DNA from: CAWINX01 sp963837585
GTDB lineage: Bacteria; Actinomycetota; Thermoleophilia; Solirubrobacterales; 70-9
Length of the DNA stretch: 64,000 nt
Reading direction: 5' to 3'
NCBI GenBank assembly: GCA_963837585.1
Contig: CAWINX010000003.1
Location: forward strand, 1,062,119 to 1,126,118
The position numbers and the translations under genes were made by a program. This document shows, piece by piece, positions 46,088-55,094 of this stretch. Each line of letters starts with the position of its first letter. Position 1 is the stretch's first letter. The notes below the pieces were generated by a model that did no database searches, was not told the origin of the DNA, and saw only the letters and a program-made list of their open reading frames with translations.

Positions 46088-47045
46088 GTGAGCGCGGAGC
46101 TTGAGCAGGCGGTGCGAGCGGTTGTCCGGGACTGCCTCGGCGTCTCCTCGGGCGAGGAGGTGCTCGTCGTCTGCAACCCGGCCACCCGTGACCTCGGGGA
46201 GCTGATGCGCGCCGAGGCGCAGGGCGCGGGCGCCGACGCGACCCTGGCGATGATCGCCGAGCGCGCCTCGCACGCCGCCGAGCCGCCGCGCTCCGGTCGC
46301 CGCCGCGATGGCCGCCGCCGACGTGGTCCTCGCGCCGACCGATCCAGTCGCTCTCCCACACCGCCGCCCGCAAGGCCGCCAGCGAGGCGGGCGTGCGGAT
46401 CGCCACACTGCCCGGCGTCACCGAGGAGATGCTCGCCCGGGTGATGAGCGCCGACATGGCCGAGCTGCGCCGCCGGGGCGCCGCCGTCGCCGCCGCCCTC
46501 GACGCCGGCGTCGAGGCGCGGATCACCTGCGCCCACGGCAGCGACCTGCGGCTCGGCCTCGAGGGGCGCACCGCGATCCCCGACGCCGGCGAGCTGACCG
46601 CCACCGGCGCCTTCGGCAACCTGCCCTGCGGCGAGGGCTTCATCGCCCCGCTCGAGGGGACGGGGGAGGGGACGCTGGTCGTCGACGGCTCGATCGCCGG
46701 CGTCGGCATGGTCGACGCGCCGGTCACGCTGACCGTGCGCGACGGCCACCTCGCCGACGCCACCGGCACCGAGGGGGCGACGCTGATGGAGCTGCTGACC
46801 GCCCACGGCCGCGACGGGACCAACGTCGCCGAGCTGGGGATCGGCACCAACGAGAAGGCGATCCTCACCGGCAACATCCTCGAGGACGAGAAGATCCTCG
46901 GCACCGCCCACGTCGCCTTCGGCGCCTCGGCGGCGATCGGCGGCACCGTCCAGGTGCCGGTCCACCTCGACTGCGTCATCCTCGAGCCGACTGTCGAGAT
47001 TGACGGCGAGCCGACTCGTCCGCAAGCGGCGAGCTGCTGGTCTGA
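46088..47045 (+). CDS. M29-type aminopeptidase (three frame breaks)
   Basis: About 315 residues after repair of shifts near 46285, 46345 and 47010. Opening ELEQAVRAVVRDCLGVSSGE and EVLVVCNPATRDLGELM, then SHTAARKAASEAGVRIATLP, ARITCAHGSDLRLGLEGR, GELTATGAFGNLPCGEGFIA, AELGIGTNEKAILTGNILED and GTVQVPVHLDCVILEPT follow the thermophilic metallopeptidase M29 (leucyl aminopeptidase AmpS/AmpT) C-terminal pattern, in which Glu and His residues hold the metals. The corrected end is NGELLV at TGA 47043-47045, 2 bases before the next gene. The active form would be a cytoplasmic peptide-trimming enzyme. Confidence 0.75.
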
Positions 47046-47047
47046 GC

Positions 47048-47944
47048 GTGGCGGTGACGCTGCTCGCCGTCCCCAACGTCTCCGAGGGGCGCGACGCGGC
47101 GGCGATCGACCGGCTGGGGGCGGCCTTCTCCCGCGGCGTGACCCTCCTCGACCGCCACTCCGACGCCGACCACGACCGCACCGTCTTCACCCTCGGCGGC
47201 TGGCCCGGGCCGCTGCATGACGCACTCATCTGCGGCGCCGAGGAGGCGATCGAGTCGATCGACATGACCACCTACACGGGTGCCCACCCGGCGATCGGCG
47301 CCCTCGACGTCTGCCCGGTCGTCTGGCTCGACCCCGGCGACCGCGCCGCCGCGCGCACCGAGGCGATCGACGTCGCCGAGCAGATCGGCGGCCTCGGCGT
47401 TCCCGTCTTCCTCTACGGCGAGCTGGCGACCCAGCCCGGCGCACGCCGAGCGCGCCTACTTCCGCAACGGCGGCCTCGCCGAGCTGTGCGCTGCGCATGG
47501 AGGGGGGGGAGCTGCGCCCCGACCACGGTCCCGCCCTGCCCCACCTGACCGCCGGCGCGACCCTGGTCACCGCCCGCCCGCCGCTCGCCGCCTTCAACGT
47601 CGAGCTGGAGGGGGCCGACCGCGATGCGGCCCGCGACTGTCGCGGCCGGGCTGCGCGAGGCAGGCGGCGGCCTGCCGGGCGTGCGGGCGATCGGGCTGCC
47701 GCTCTCCGGCGGTCGCGCCCAGGTCTCGACCAACGTCCACGACCCGCTTCAGGTCCCGCTCGGCGTCGTCGTCGAGCGGGTTCGCGAGCTGGCCGCGCCG
47801 CTCGGGGCTCGTCCGGTCGAGGCCGAACTGATCGGCCTGGTTCCCCAGGGCGCCCTGGACGCCTACCCGGACGACGTGCCGATCCGCGGCTTCGACCCCG
47901 CGATTCACGTGATCGAGCGACGGCTGCCCGGGCCGACCGACTAA
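47048..47944 (+). CDS. Glutamate formimidoyltransferase (three frame breaks)
   Basis: About 299 residues, the size of a stand-alone FTCD N-terminal protein. LLAVPNVSEGRDAAAIDRLG, LLDRHSDADHDRTVFTLGG, IDMTTYTGAHPAIGALDVCP, PVFLYGELATQPG, then shifted pieces ERAYFRNGGLAELC, GPALPHLTAGATLVTARPPL, AAFNVELEGADRDAARD and GLPLSGGRAQVSTNVHDPLQ match the family that moves formimino or formyl groups between glutamate and tetrahydrofolate. Shifts lie near 47440, 47490 and 47630. Start GTG 47048. Role in histidine breakdown or folate recycling is inferred; no hut genes are adjacent. Confidence 0.78.
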
Positions 47945-47964
47945 GCGACTCTCAAATAGTCGCT
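47944..47964. promoter_or_regulatory. Palindrome upstream of the 47976 membrane protein
   Basis: AGCGACT-N7-AGTCGCT is a perfect 7-bp inverted repeat 12 bases before the ATG. TAAATT (47964-47969) overlaps its right arm as a possible -10. The arrangement fits a repressor operator; the protein is unknown. Confidence 0.45.
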
Positions 47965-47975
47965 AAATTCACGCC

Positions 47976-48340
47976 ATGGCCCAGACGAAGAAGAAGCGCC
48001 GCCGCAAGCACCGCGGCACCCAGGGCGGCTCGCGTCGACACCCGCCGTCGCGCCGCGCGCCCCCGCAGCCGCGAAGAGGCGAAGGCTCGCGCCCGCGCCA
48101 AACGCAAGCCGACCGCCCGTGCCGACCGCCCGCCGACCTGGCGCAGCTCGATCATCCGCGGCGTCGCGGCGGCGGCGATCTTCACCGTCCTGCTGCTGGT
48201 GGTCTTCCGCAGGCCGATCGGCGTGGCGCTCGCCCTCGGCGCCTTCATGCTCGTCTTCTACATCCCGGGCGGATACTTCATCGACACGACGATGTGGCGA
48301 CGCCGCGAGCGGGCACGGCTGCGCTCCAACGAGCAAGTGA
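47976..48340 (+). CDS. Basic membrane protein with two helices (frame break near 48030)
   Basis: About 120 residues. Lysine/arginine-rich start MAQTKKKRRRKHRGTQGG, then after a one-base shift ARPRSREEAKARARAKRKPT, a first hydrophobic helix (IIRGVAAAAIFTVLLLVVF) and a second (GVALALGAFMLVFYIPGG) with YFIDTTMWRRRERARLRSNE at the end. The same frame carries on into the MBL gene with no stop; a TGA in the next frame (48338-48340) suggests another lost base and a separate protein. Unknown function; the family looks restricted to actinobacteria. Confidence 0.6.
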
Positions 48341-48354
48341 GCCTCCATGTCGAG

Positions 48355-48981
48355 ATGCTCACGGTCGGCCCGATTGCCGAGAACTGCTTCCTGATCAGCC
48401 GCGCCGGGTCCGACCGCGGCCTGATCGTCGATCCGGGCGAGGAGCCCGAGCGAATCCTCGCCGCGGTCGAGGAGATGGGAATCGGGGTCGACGCGATCCT
48501 CCTCACCCACTGCCACTTCGACCACATCGGCGCCGTCGCGCCGGTCGCCAAGGCCACCGGCGCCCCCGTCTACTGCCCGGAGATCGAGGTGCCGATCCTC
48601 GCCGACATCATGACCTTCGTCCCCTGGGAGGGCTTCGGCCCGTTCGAGAGCTACGACGCCGACGAGACGGTGGGCGGCGGCGAGACCCTCGAGCTGGCCG
48701 GGCTGGAGTTCGATGTCATCTTCACCCCGGGCCATAGCCCCGGCCACGTCACCTACTCGGTGCGCGGCGAGGAGGCGATCTTCTCGGGCGACGTCCTCTT
48801 CCAGGGATCGGTCGGGCGGACCGATCTTCCCGGCGCCGACGGGCCGACCCTGATCGAGTCGATCCGGCGCCTGCTCGAGTCCCACCCCGACGAGACGACC
48901 GTCTACCCCGGCCACATGGGGCCGACGACGCTCGGCGCCGAGCGGGCGACGAACGTGTTCCTCGCGCCTCTGGCGCGGTAG
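48355..48981 (+). CDS. Glyoxalase II-like metallo-beta-lactamase hydrolase
   Basis: 208 residues from ATG 48355 (GTG 48337 is possible). LTVGPIAENCFLISRAGSD, VDPGEEPERIL, metal motif LLTHCHFDHIGAV, FDVIFTPGHSPGHVTYSV, metal-bridging Asp in AIFSGDVLFQGSVGRTDLPG and VYPGHMGPTTLGAERATN: the short glyoxalase II (YcbL-like) group acting on glutathione- or thiol-linked esters. It precedes hisS, a frequent actinobacterial order. Confidence 0.9.
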   Translation: MLTVGPIAENCFLISRAGSDRGLIVDPGEEPERILAAVEEMGIGVDAILLTHCHFDHIGAVAPVAKATGAPVYCPEIEVPILADIMTFVPWEGFGPFESYDADETVGGGETLELAGLEFDVIFTPGHSPGHVTYSVRGEEAIFSGDVLFQGSVGRTDLPGADGPTLIESIRRLLESHPDETTVYPGHMGPTTLGAERATNVFLAPLAR

Positions 48982-49014
48982 CCCCCGGGCGCGTCCAATA
49001 AGGTCGCAAGCGGC

Positions 49015-50251
49015 ATGGCGAGCAAGTACCAGGCACCCCGAGGGACCTTCGACGTCCTGCCCAAGCAGGCGCGCTCCCGGGCGCGGGTCGAGCGCAGCGC
49101 CGCGGCGATCTTCGCCCGCGCCGGCTACGAGCCGATCGCCACGCCCGCCTTCGAGGACACCGAGCTGTTCGTGCGCGGCGTCGGCCGCTCCACCGACATC
49201 GTCAACAAGGAGATGTTCAGCTTCGAGGACAAGGGAGGGCGCAGCATCACCCTGCGCCCGGAGGGGACGGCGCCGATCTGCCGCGCCTACCTCGAGCACG
49301 GCATGCACAAGCTGGCGCAGCCGGTCAAGCTCTCCTACCTCGGCCCCTTCTTCCGCCACGAGCGCCCCCAGGCCGGCCGTTACCGCCAGTTCCACCAGGT
49401 CGGGCTGGAGTGCATCGGCTCCGACTCGCCGCTCGCCGACGCCGAGGCGATCATGCTGCTCGCCGAGCTGCTGGCCGAGCTGGGCGTCCCCGGAGTGGCG
49501 TTGCGGCTCGGCAGCCTCGGCAGCCTCGACTCGCGGCGCGCCTACCTGGAGGAGCTGAAGGCGCACCTCCACGCCCACGAGGGCGAGCTCTCCAAGGAGG
49601 TCCGCGAGCGGATCGACGTCAACCCGCTGCGCGCCTTCGACGCCGACGACGAGGGGACGCGCGGCGTGATGGCCTCGGCGCCGACGATCGTCGAGCGGCT
49701 GGAGGGCGAGGACGCCGAGCACTTCGCCGAGGTCCGCGCCCTGCTCGACGCCGCCGGGGTCGAGTACGCGATCGACCCGTCCCTGGTGCGCGGCCTCGAC
49801 TACTACACGCGGACGATCTTCTCCTTTGTCTGCGACGCTCTCGGCGCCCAGTCGGAGATCGGCGGCGGCGGCCGCTACGACGGGCTGATCGAGCAGCTCG
49901 GCGGGCCCGTCGACCCCGGCGGTCGGCTGGGCGGCGGGGATCGAGCGGATCCTGCTGGCGCTGGACGAGGACGAGGAGGCGCCGGGACGCGACGCCTTCG
50001 TCGCCGCGGCCGGCGAGGGCCAGCGCGGCCGGGCGATGGCGCTGGTCGTCGAGCTGCGCACCGCCGGCCTCTCGGCCGAGCTCGACATGGCAGGGCGCGG
50101 CCTCAAGGGGCAGCTCAAGCACGCCGACCGGATCGGCGCCCGCCGGCTCGTGATCTTGGAGGAGGACGGCTCGGCCCAGCTGCGCGACATGGAGTCGGGC
50201 GAGCAGCGCCCGGTCGAGACGGCGAATCTGATCGAGGAGGTAACCGCGTGA
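49015..50251 (+). CDS. hisS: Histidyl-tRNA synthetase (frame break near 49920)
   Basis: About 412 residues after repair. Class II motifs: GTFDVLPKQARSRARVE, TLRPEGTAPICRAYLEHGM, YLGPFFRHERPQAGRYRQFH (motif 2), CIGSDSPLADAE, LVRGLDYYTRTIFSFV and GGGGRYDGLIEQLGGP. After a one-base shift comes AAGIERILLALDE (motif 3) and the anticodon-binding domain (LVVELRTAGLSAELDMAGR, KHADRIGARRLVILEED). Charges tRNA-His. Its TGA overlaps the GTG start of aspS. The uncorrected open frame wrongly fuses it to aspS. Confidence 0.95.
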
Positions 50252-52067
50252 CGGCGGGGGGCGCTTCGCCTCAGAGCGAGTTTCCCGCCCTGCGGCCGAA
50301 CGGGTTCCGCGACGCCTGGTGCGGCCAGGTGCTCGGCGACCGGGTCGACTCCGAGGTCCGGGTCGCCGGTTGGGTCCACCGCCGCCGCGACCACGGCGGG
50401 CTGATCTTCATCGACCTTCGCGATCGCACCGGGCTGGTCCAGCTCGTCTTCAATCCCGACGCCGCCGAAGGCTCCTTCGAGCTCGCCCACAAGCTCCGCG
50501 CCGAAGACGTGCTGAGCGCGTCCGGCACGGTGGTGCGGCGCTCCGAGGAGACCGTCAACCGCGAGTTGCCGACCGGGGAGGTCGAGCTGCGGGTAGCCGA
50601 CGCCGAGCTGCTCGCCGACGCCGAGACGCCGCCCTTCCAGATCGAGGGGTTCTCCGGCGAGGTGGGCGAGGACACGCGCCTGCGCTACCGCTACCTCGAC
50701 CTGCGCCGGGAGCAGATGCATAGCGCCCTGGCGTTGCGCCACCGCGTCACCGCGGCGATGCGCGAGTTCCTCGACGAGGAGGGCTTCCTCGACATCGAGA
50801 CGCCGGTGCTGACCCGCTCGACACCGGAGGGCGCCCGCGACTTCCTCGTCCCCAGTCGCCTCCAGCACGGCTCCTTCTACGCGCTGCCGCAGTCACCGCA
50901 ACTCTTCAAGCAGCTGCTGATGGTCGCCGGCCTGGAGCGCTACTACCAGGTGGCGCGCTGCTTCCGCGACGAGGACCTGAGGGCCGATCGCCAGCCCGAC
51001 TTCACCCAGCTCGACATCGAGATGTCCTTCGTCGACCTCGACGACGTGATCGAGGTGAACGAGCGCTTGCTCGCTCACGTCTTCGACCGCGTCGGGGGGC
51101 CTTCGCTCCAGCTTCCGATGGAGCGCCTGCCCTATGACGAGGCGATCTCGCGTTTCGGCACCGACAGGCCCGATACCCGCTTCGGCCTGGAGCTGGTCGA
51201 CCTCGCCGATGCACTCGCCGAGACCGAGTTCAAGGTCTTCCGCTCGGTGATCGATTCGGGCGGCGCGGTTCGCGGCCTCAACGCCGGGCGCCGTGAGATG
51301 CCGCGCTCCGCCCTCGACGGGCTGATCTCCCGCGCTCAGGAGCTGGGCGCGAAGGGGCTCGTCTGGGCCTTCCGCGAGGGCGACGGCTGGCGGTCGCCGA
51401 CCGCGAAGTTCCTCTCGGCCGAGGAGCTGAGCGCCCTGAACGAGAAGCTGGGCGCCGAGGAGGGGGACCTGCTCCTCGTCGTCGCCGATCGGCCCAAGGT
51501 CGCCAATGCGGTGCTGGCTCAGCTGCGGCTCGACCTGGCGGCCGAGTTCGACCTGATTCCCGCCGATGCCGATTCGTTGCTCTGGATCGTCGACTGGCCG
51601 CTGATGGAGGAAAGGGACGACGGTGGCTGGGACCCGCTGCATCACCCCTTCACCGCACCCGCCGGAGACTTCGACCCGAAGACCCGAGCGGCGTCCGAGC
51701 GCTCGCCTACGACGTCGTCTGGAACGGCCAGGAGATGGGCGGCGGCTCGATTCGTATCAGCGACGCCGCCCTACAGGGCAAGGTCTTCGCCGCGCTGGGA
51801 ATCGATGCCGCCGAGGCGGAGGCCCGTTTCGGCTTTCTCCTCGAAGCGCTTCGCTACGGCGCCCCCCCGCACGGCGGCATCGCCTACGGGTTGGACCGGA
51901 TCGTCCAGCGGCTGGCCGGCGCCGAATCCATTCGCGATGTGATCGCCTTCCCGAAGACCGCCTCCGGGGCCGACGCCCTGACCGGCGCTCCGGCCCCGGT
52001 CGACGAGGCTCAGCTTCGGGAGGTCGGGCTGCAGCCGCGCGCGAAGCGCCCAACGGAGCAGCGTTAG
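50248..52067 (+). CDS. aspS: Aspartyl-tRNA synthetase (frame break near 51680)
   Basis: About 606 residues from GTG 50248. OB-fold anticodon domain (VAGWVHRRRDHGGLIFIDLR), motif 1 region, YALPQSPQLFKQLLMVAGLE, motif 2 YYQVARCFRDEDLRADRQPD, FTQLDIEMSFVD, bacterial insertion domain (residues ~280-420), and after a shift near 51680 WNGQEMGGGSIRISDAALQ and motif 3 AYGLDRIVQRLAGAESIRDV. The insertion domain marks the bacterial type. Overlaps hisS by 4 bases; a small ORF and the candidate 6S RNA follow. Confidence 0.95.
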
Positions 52068-52069
52068 CC

Positions 52070-52354
52070 GTGGGCCTTCGGGACTGGCTGCCACGCTCGT
52101 GGCGTCCGGCCCCCGGCCCCGGACAGACCCCGGTCCACGTCGACGACCCGAGCTTCGACTCCTGGGAGGTCGTCCGCGACTTCGTCGACGTCAAGACCGC
52201 CCGGGCCTGGCACCAGGCGCTCGGCGATGCGGGGATCGAGGCGGCCCTCACCGCCGACTGGCCGCTCGACCGCTTCGGCCGCGGCGACATCGCCCTGCGG
52301 GTGCGGCCGGAGGACTGGAGCGAGGCCGAGCTGCTCCTCTCCAACCTGGACTGA
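52070..52354 (+). CDS. Short hypothetical protein after aspS
   Basis: 94 residues from GTG 52070. RDWLPRSWRPAPGPGQTP is a flexible start; the folded part is VHVDDPSFDSWEVVRDFVDV, KTARAWHQALGDAGIEAALT, IALRVRPEDWSEAELLLSNL, a beta-alpha-beta arrangement as in DUF2007-type putative signal-transduction proteins. The assignment is tentative. It begins 2 bases after aspS. Confidence 0.6.
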   Translation: MGLRDWLPRSWRPAPGPGQTPVHVDDPSFDSWEVVRDFVDVKTARAWHQALGDAGIEAALTADWPLDRFGRGDIALRVRPEDWSEAELLLSNLD

Positions 52355-52404
52355 GGCCTTTCGCGCTCGGCTGAAAATCGTGCTCGCGGGCTGTCGCCCG
52401 GTGC

Positions 52405-52410
52405 TACGGT
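52405..52410 (+). promoter_or_regulatory. -10 element of the candidate 6S RNA
   Basis: TACGGT ends 6 bases before the predicted 5' end at 52417; the TAnnnT form is usual for actinobacterial promoters. No confident -35 is seen. Confidence 0.45.
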
Positions 52411-52416
52411 TTAACC

Positions 52417-52573
52417 GAGGCTCGAGCCCGTTCGCGAGCCGTCTCACCGTTTGACCCAACACAAACGGCGCGGGAGCCGGTTTCTCCAGGCCCCTTGGGG
52501 TCGGGAGTAGGCACCCACCTTCACTTGAAGGGATCAAAGCCAGAGGCGGCAACGGCGGGTTGGAGCCTCTTTT
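52417..52573 (+). ncRNA. ssrS: 6S RNA (candidate)
   Basis: About 155 bases that would regulate sigma-70 RNA polymerase by mimicking an open promoter. The ends pair: GAGGCTC (52417-52423) with GAGCCTC (52563-52569), then CCCG/CGGG and GCCG/CGGC, followed by TTTT (52570-52573). The upper hairpin is CTCC...CCCC TT GGGG...GGAG. The 3' side of the central bubble contains CACCTTCACTTGAAGGGATC and AAAGCCAGAGGCGGCAAC, closely like the E. coli 6S 3' strand (CACCTTGAA...AAGGGTTACAGCC..GGCGGC), including its small bubble hairpin (CCTTC/GAAGG). Position close downstream of aspS matches the location of Bacillus 6S-1. A 7-bp hairpin (CCGTTTG/CAAACGG) on the 5' side is an extra. Confidence 0.7.
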
Positions 52574-52634
52574 GTTGCGCAAACGTCACTTTCAGCGCGC
52601 CCCACGCGCGTGGCCGTCCTCCACCATCGGCCAC

Positions 52635-53598
52635 ATGGCAATCGAAATCGATGTTTTTCATCTCAGGGATGAAAAAAACGACTTTCGACCCCTAGACGCA
52701 CTCGATTGCCGAACTCGCGGATCGGCAGCACGGGGTGGTGGCGCGGTGGCAGCTGTTGAGAATGGCGGGACGGGGGGCGGTGGATGGGCGGATCGTTCGC
52801 GGGAGCCTGCACCCGATCCATCGGGGCGTCTATGCGGTGGGACACCGGGTGCTGACGTGTCGAGGCCCGCTGGATGGCCGCTGTGCTCGCCGCGGGGCCC
52901 GACGCCGTTCTGAGCCACCGCTCCGCGGGCCAGCTTTGGGGGCTGTTGCCCCGCTCGGCCGTACGGCCCGAGGTCACGAGGGCGAGCGGGCCGGCGAGCG
53001 CGCACCGCAAGATCTCCATACATAGATCGTCGCTTCCGCCGACGAAATCGCGACGGTCGACGGCATCCCGACCACCTCGGTGTTCCGGACGGTGCTCGAC
53101 CTCGCAGCCGTTCTCAGTATGCGCGGGTTGGAGAAGGTCCTCAACGAGATCGAGGTGCGCGGTCTCACCGACCGGGTCTCGCTGACGGAGCTGCTCGCCC
53201 GCCACCCGGGACGTCGTGGTGCGGCGACCCTTCGGGCCCTGCTGGAGGCCAACGCTCTCGACGGGATTACCCGCAGCGACCTCGAGGATCGATTCGTGGC
53301 GCTCCTCGACGCGCACGGCTTGCCCAGGCCGAGACTCAACGCCGACCTGGCGCTCGCCGGACGCACCTTCGAGCTCGATTGCCTCTGGCCGGGGCAACGC
53401 CTGGCCGTCGAGCTCGACGGCGCGGCGACTCACATGCCCAGGCGCGCCTTTGAGGGGGACCGGGAGCGGGATCGGATCCTCCAGGCAAACGGCTACCGCT
53501 CGGTGCGCGTCACCTGGCGCCAGCTGCGCGACGACGGGCCCGCTGTGGTGGACGACCTGCGCAGGATGCTGCGAACTGCGGCGCCTCCTACCCTGTAG
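52635..53598 (+). CDS. DUF559 protein with AbiEi-type N-terminal domain (three frame breaks)
   Basis: About 310 residues once joined: IAELADRQHGVVARWQLL, IVRGSLHPIHRGVYAVGHRV (AbiEi-like winged helix), MAAVLAAGPDAVLSHRSAGQ, LWGLLPRSA, then EIATVDGIPTTSVFRTVLDL and the C-terminal DUF559 restriction-like fold (FELDCLWPGQRLAVELDGAA, DRERDRILQANGYRSVRVTW; D...ELD is the nuclease-type core). Breaks near 52700, 52862 and 53045. The true start is uncertain (ATG 52635, ATG 52669 or later). These genes are plentiful in actinobacteria; an old link to Vsr-like nucleases is established, but no function is proven. Confidence 0.7.
52637..52710. repeat. Nested inverted repeat at the 5' end of the DUF559 gene
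   Basis: Outer arms GGCAATCGA (52637-52645) and TCGATTGCC (52702-52710) are perfect; inside, TTTTTCATC (52654-52662) and GATGAAAAA (52668-52676) are perfect around a 5-base loop, with partly paired CGAAATCG and CGACTTTCG between. It may terminate the 6S transcript or regulate the next gene. Confidence 0.55.
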
Positions 53599-53601
53599 GC
53601 G

Positions 53602-55052
53602 ATGGAGCGCGAGGCATTCGAGCACTACCTGCGCGACGCGACGCGATGCGGTCCCGTCCCCGACGGCGCCTTCACGGGCGCCGCCGGCGGGGCGGCCTGC
53701 GGCGACCTCTCGCGGATCTCCCTCGTCCTCGACGGGGGACGGGTCGTCGACGCGACCTTCGACGCGGAGGGGTGCGGGGCGACCCGGGCGGCGACCGCCG
53801 CCGCTGTCGAGATGGCCTGCGATGCGCCCGTGCTGGACGCCGCGGCAATCGGCATCGACGATGTCGACGCGGCGCTCGGGGGCCTGACTCCCGCCAAGCG
53901 CCACGCCGCGCAGCTCGCCGCCGACGCCCTGCATCGAGCGCTCGCAGCTGCCGCCTCTTCGGCGGAGCCGCTCGCTGCCGCCGTCCCGCGGACCGCGTCC
54001 TGGTCGCGATGTCGGGCGGCGTCGACAGCGCCGTCGCGGCGCTGCTGGCGAGGGAGCGCGGGGCAGAGGTCGTCGGGGTGACGGTGAAGCTCTGGGCCGA
54101 TCCCGAGACCGACGGCGCCAAGGCCTGCTGCTCGCCCGAGGCCGTGCTCGGCGCTCGCGCTCTCGCGCACTCGCTCGGCATTCCGCACTTCACCCTGGAC
54201 CTCGAGGAGGACTTCCGCCGCCGCGTCGTCGGCTCGTTCGTCGACGGCTACGCGGCGGGCCGCACCCCCAACCCCTGCGTCCTTTGCAACGGGGAGGTGC
54301 GGATCGCCGCAATGGTCGACCTCGCCGACCGCCTCGGCGCCACCCACCTGGTCACCGGCCACTACGCCCGGATCGTCGAGGACGACGACGGGCCGCTGCT
54401 CGCCGCCGCCTCCGACGAGGCCAAGGACCAGAGCTACATGCTCGCGGCGCTCCCGCCCGAGCTGCTCGGCCGCCTCAGCTTCCCGCTCGCCGACCTGACC
54501 AAGCCCGAGGTGCGCGAGATCGCCACCCGCCACGGCCTCTCCGTCGCCGGCAAGGCCGAGAGCCAGGACCTCTGCTTCCTCGCCGGCCAGGGCAAGCGCG
54601 AGTTCCTGCGCCGCCACGGCGACCTGCGCGATCGCGACGGCGCCCTCGTCGACCGCGGCGGCCGCGTGCTCGGCCGCCACCGCGGCCACCACCACTACAC
54701 GGTCGGCCAGCGCCGCGGCATCGGCGTCGGCGCCCCGCAGCCTCTCTACGTCCTCGAGACCGACGCCGCCTCGAACACCGTCACCGTGGGAACCCGCGCC
54801 GAGCTGGAGACGACCCGAGTTCGCATCCGCAACGCGGTCCTGCACCGCGACGGCGCCCGGGTCGACGCGGTCAGGCTCCGCTACCACTCGCGCGTCCTGC
54901 CGGCGAGCGTCGGCGCCGCCCACTCGGGCGACCACGACGCGCTCGACATCGAGCTGCTCGAGCCCTTCGCCGGCGCAGCGCCGGGCCAGACGGCCACGCT
55001 GCTCGCCGGCGACGCGATCGTCGGCCACGGCACGATTACCTCGGCCGCCTGA
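53602..55052 (+). CDS. mnmA: IscU-like domain joined to tRNA 2-thiouridylase MnmA (one frame break)
   Basis: Residues 1-125 (from 53602) are a NifU-N/IscU-type domain: CGPVPDGAF, GGAACGDLSRISLVLDGGRV, FDAEGCGATRAATAAAVEMA, LGGLTPAKRHAAQLAADALH. The third scaffold cysteine (KxHC) is Ala here. Then, after one missing base near 53995, RVLVAMSGGVDSAVAALLAR begins a full MnmA: TPNPCVLCNGEVRI and KAESQDLCFLAGQGKREFLR carry the two catalytic cysteines, HHYTVGQRRGIGVGAPQPLY the C-terminal region. MnmA 2-thiolates U34 of tRNA Lys/Glu/Gln. No stop and no start separate the two domains; MnmA alone would start at ATG 54009 and lose its first strand. A fusion is the simplest reading. Confidence 0.8.
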
Positions 55053-55094
55053 CGCCGCGCCCGGGCGACCTCGATAGTCCTTAGGCTCTGGCCC

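Noticed and set aside
49015..51942. A single 975-residue hisS-aspS fusion ORF
   Set aside because: It arises only because two frame breaks cancel the hisS stop; corrected frames give hisS ending at 50251 and aspS starting at GTG 50248.
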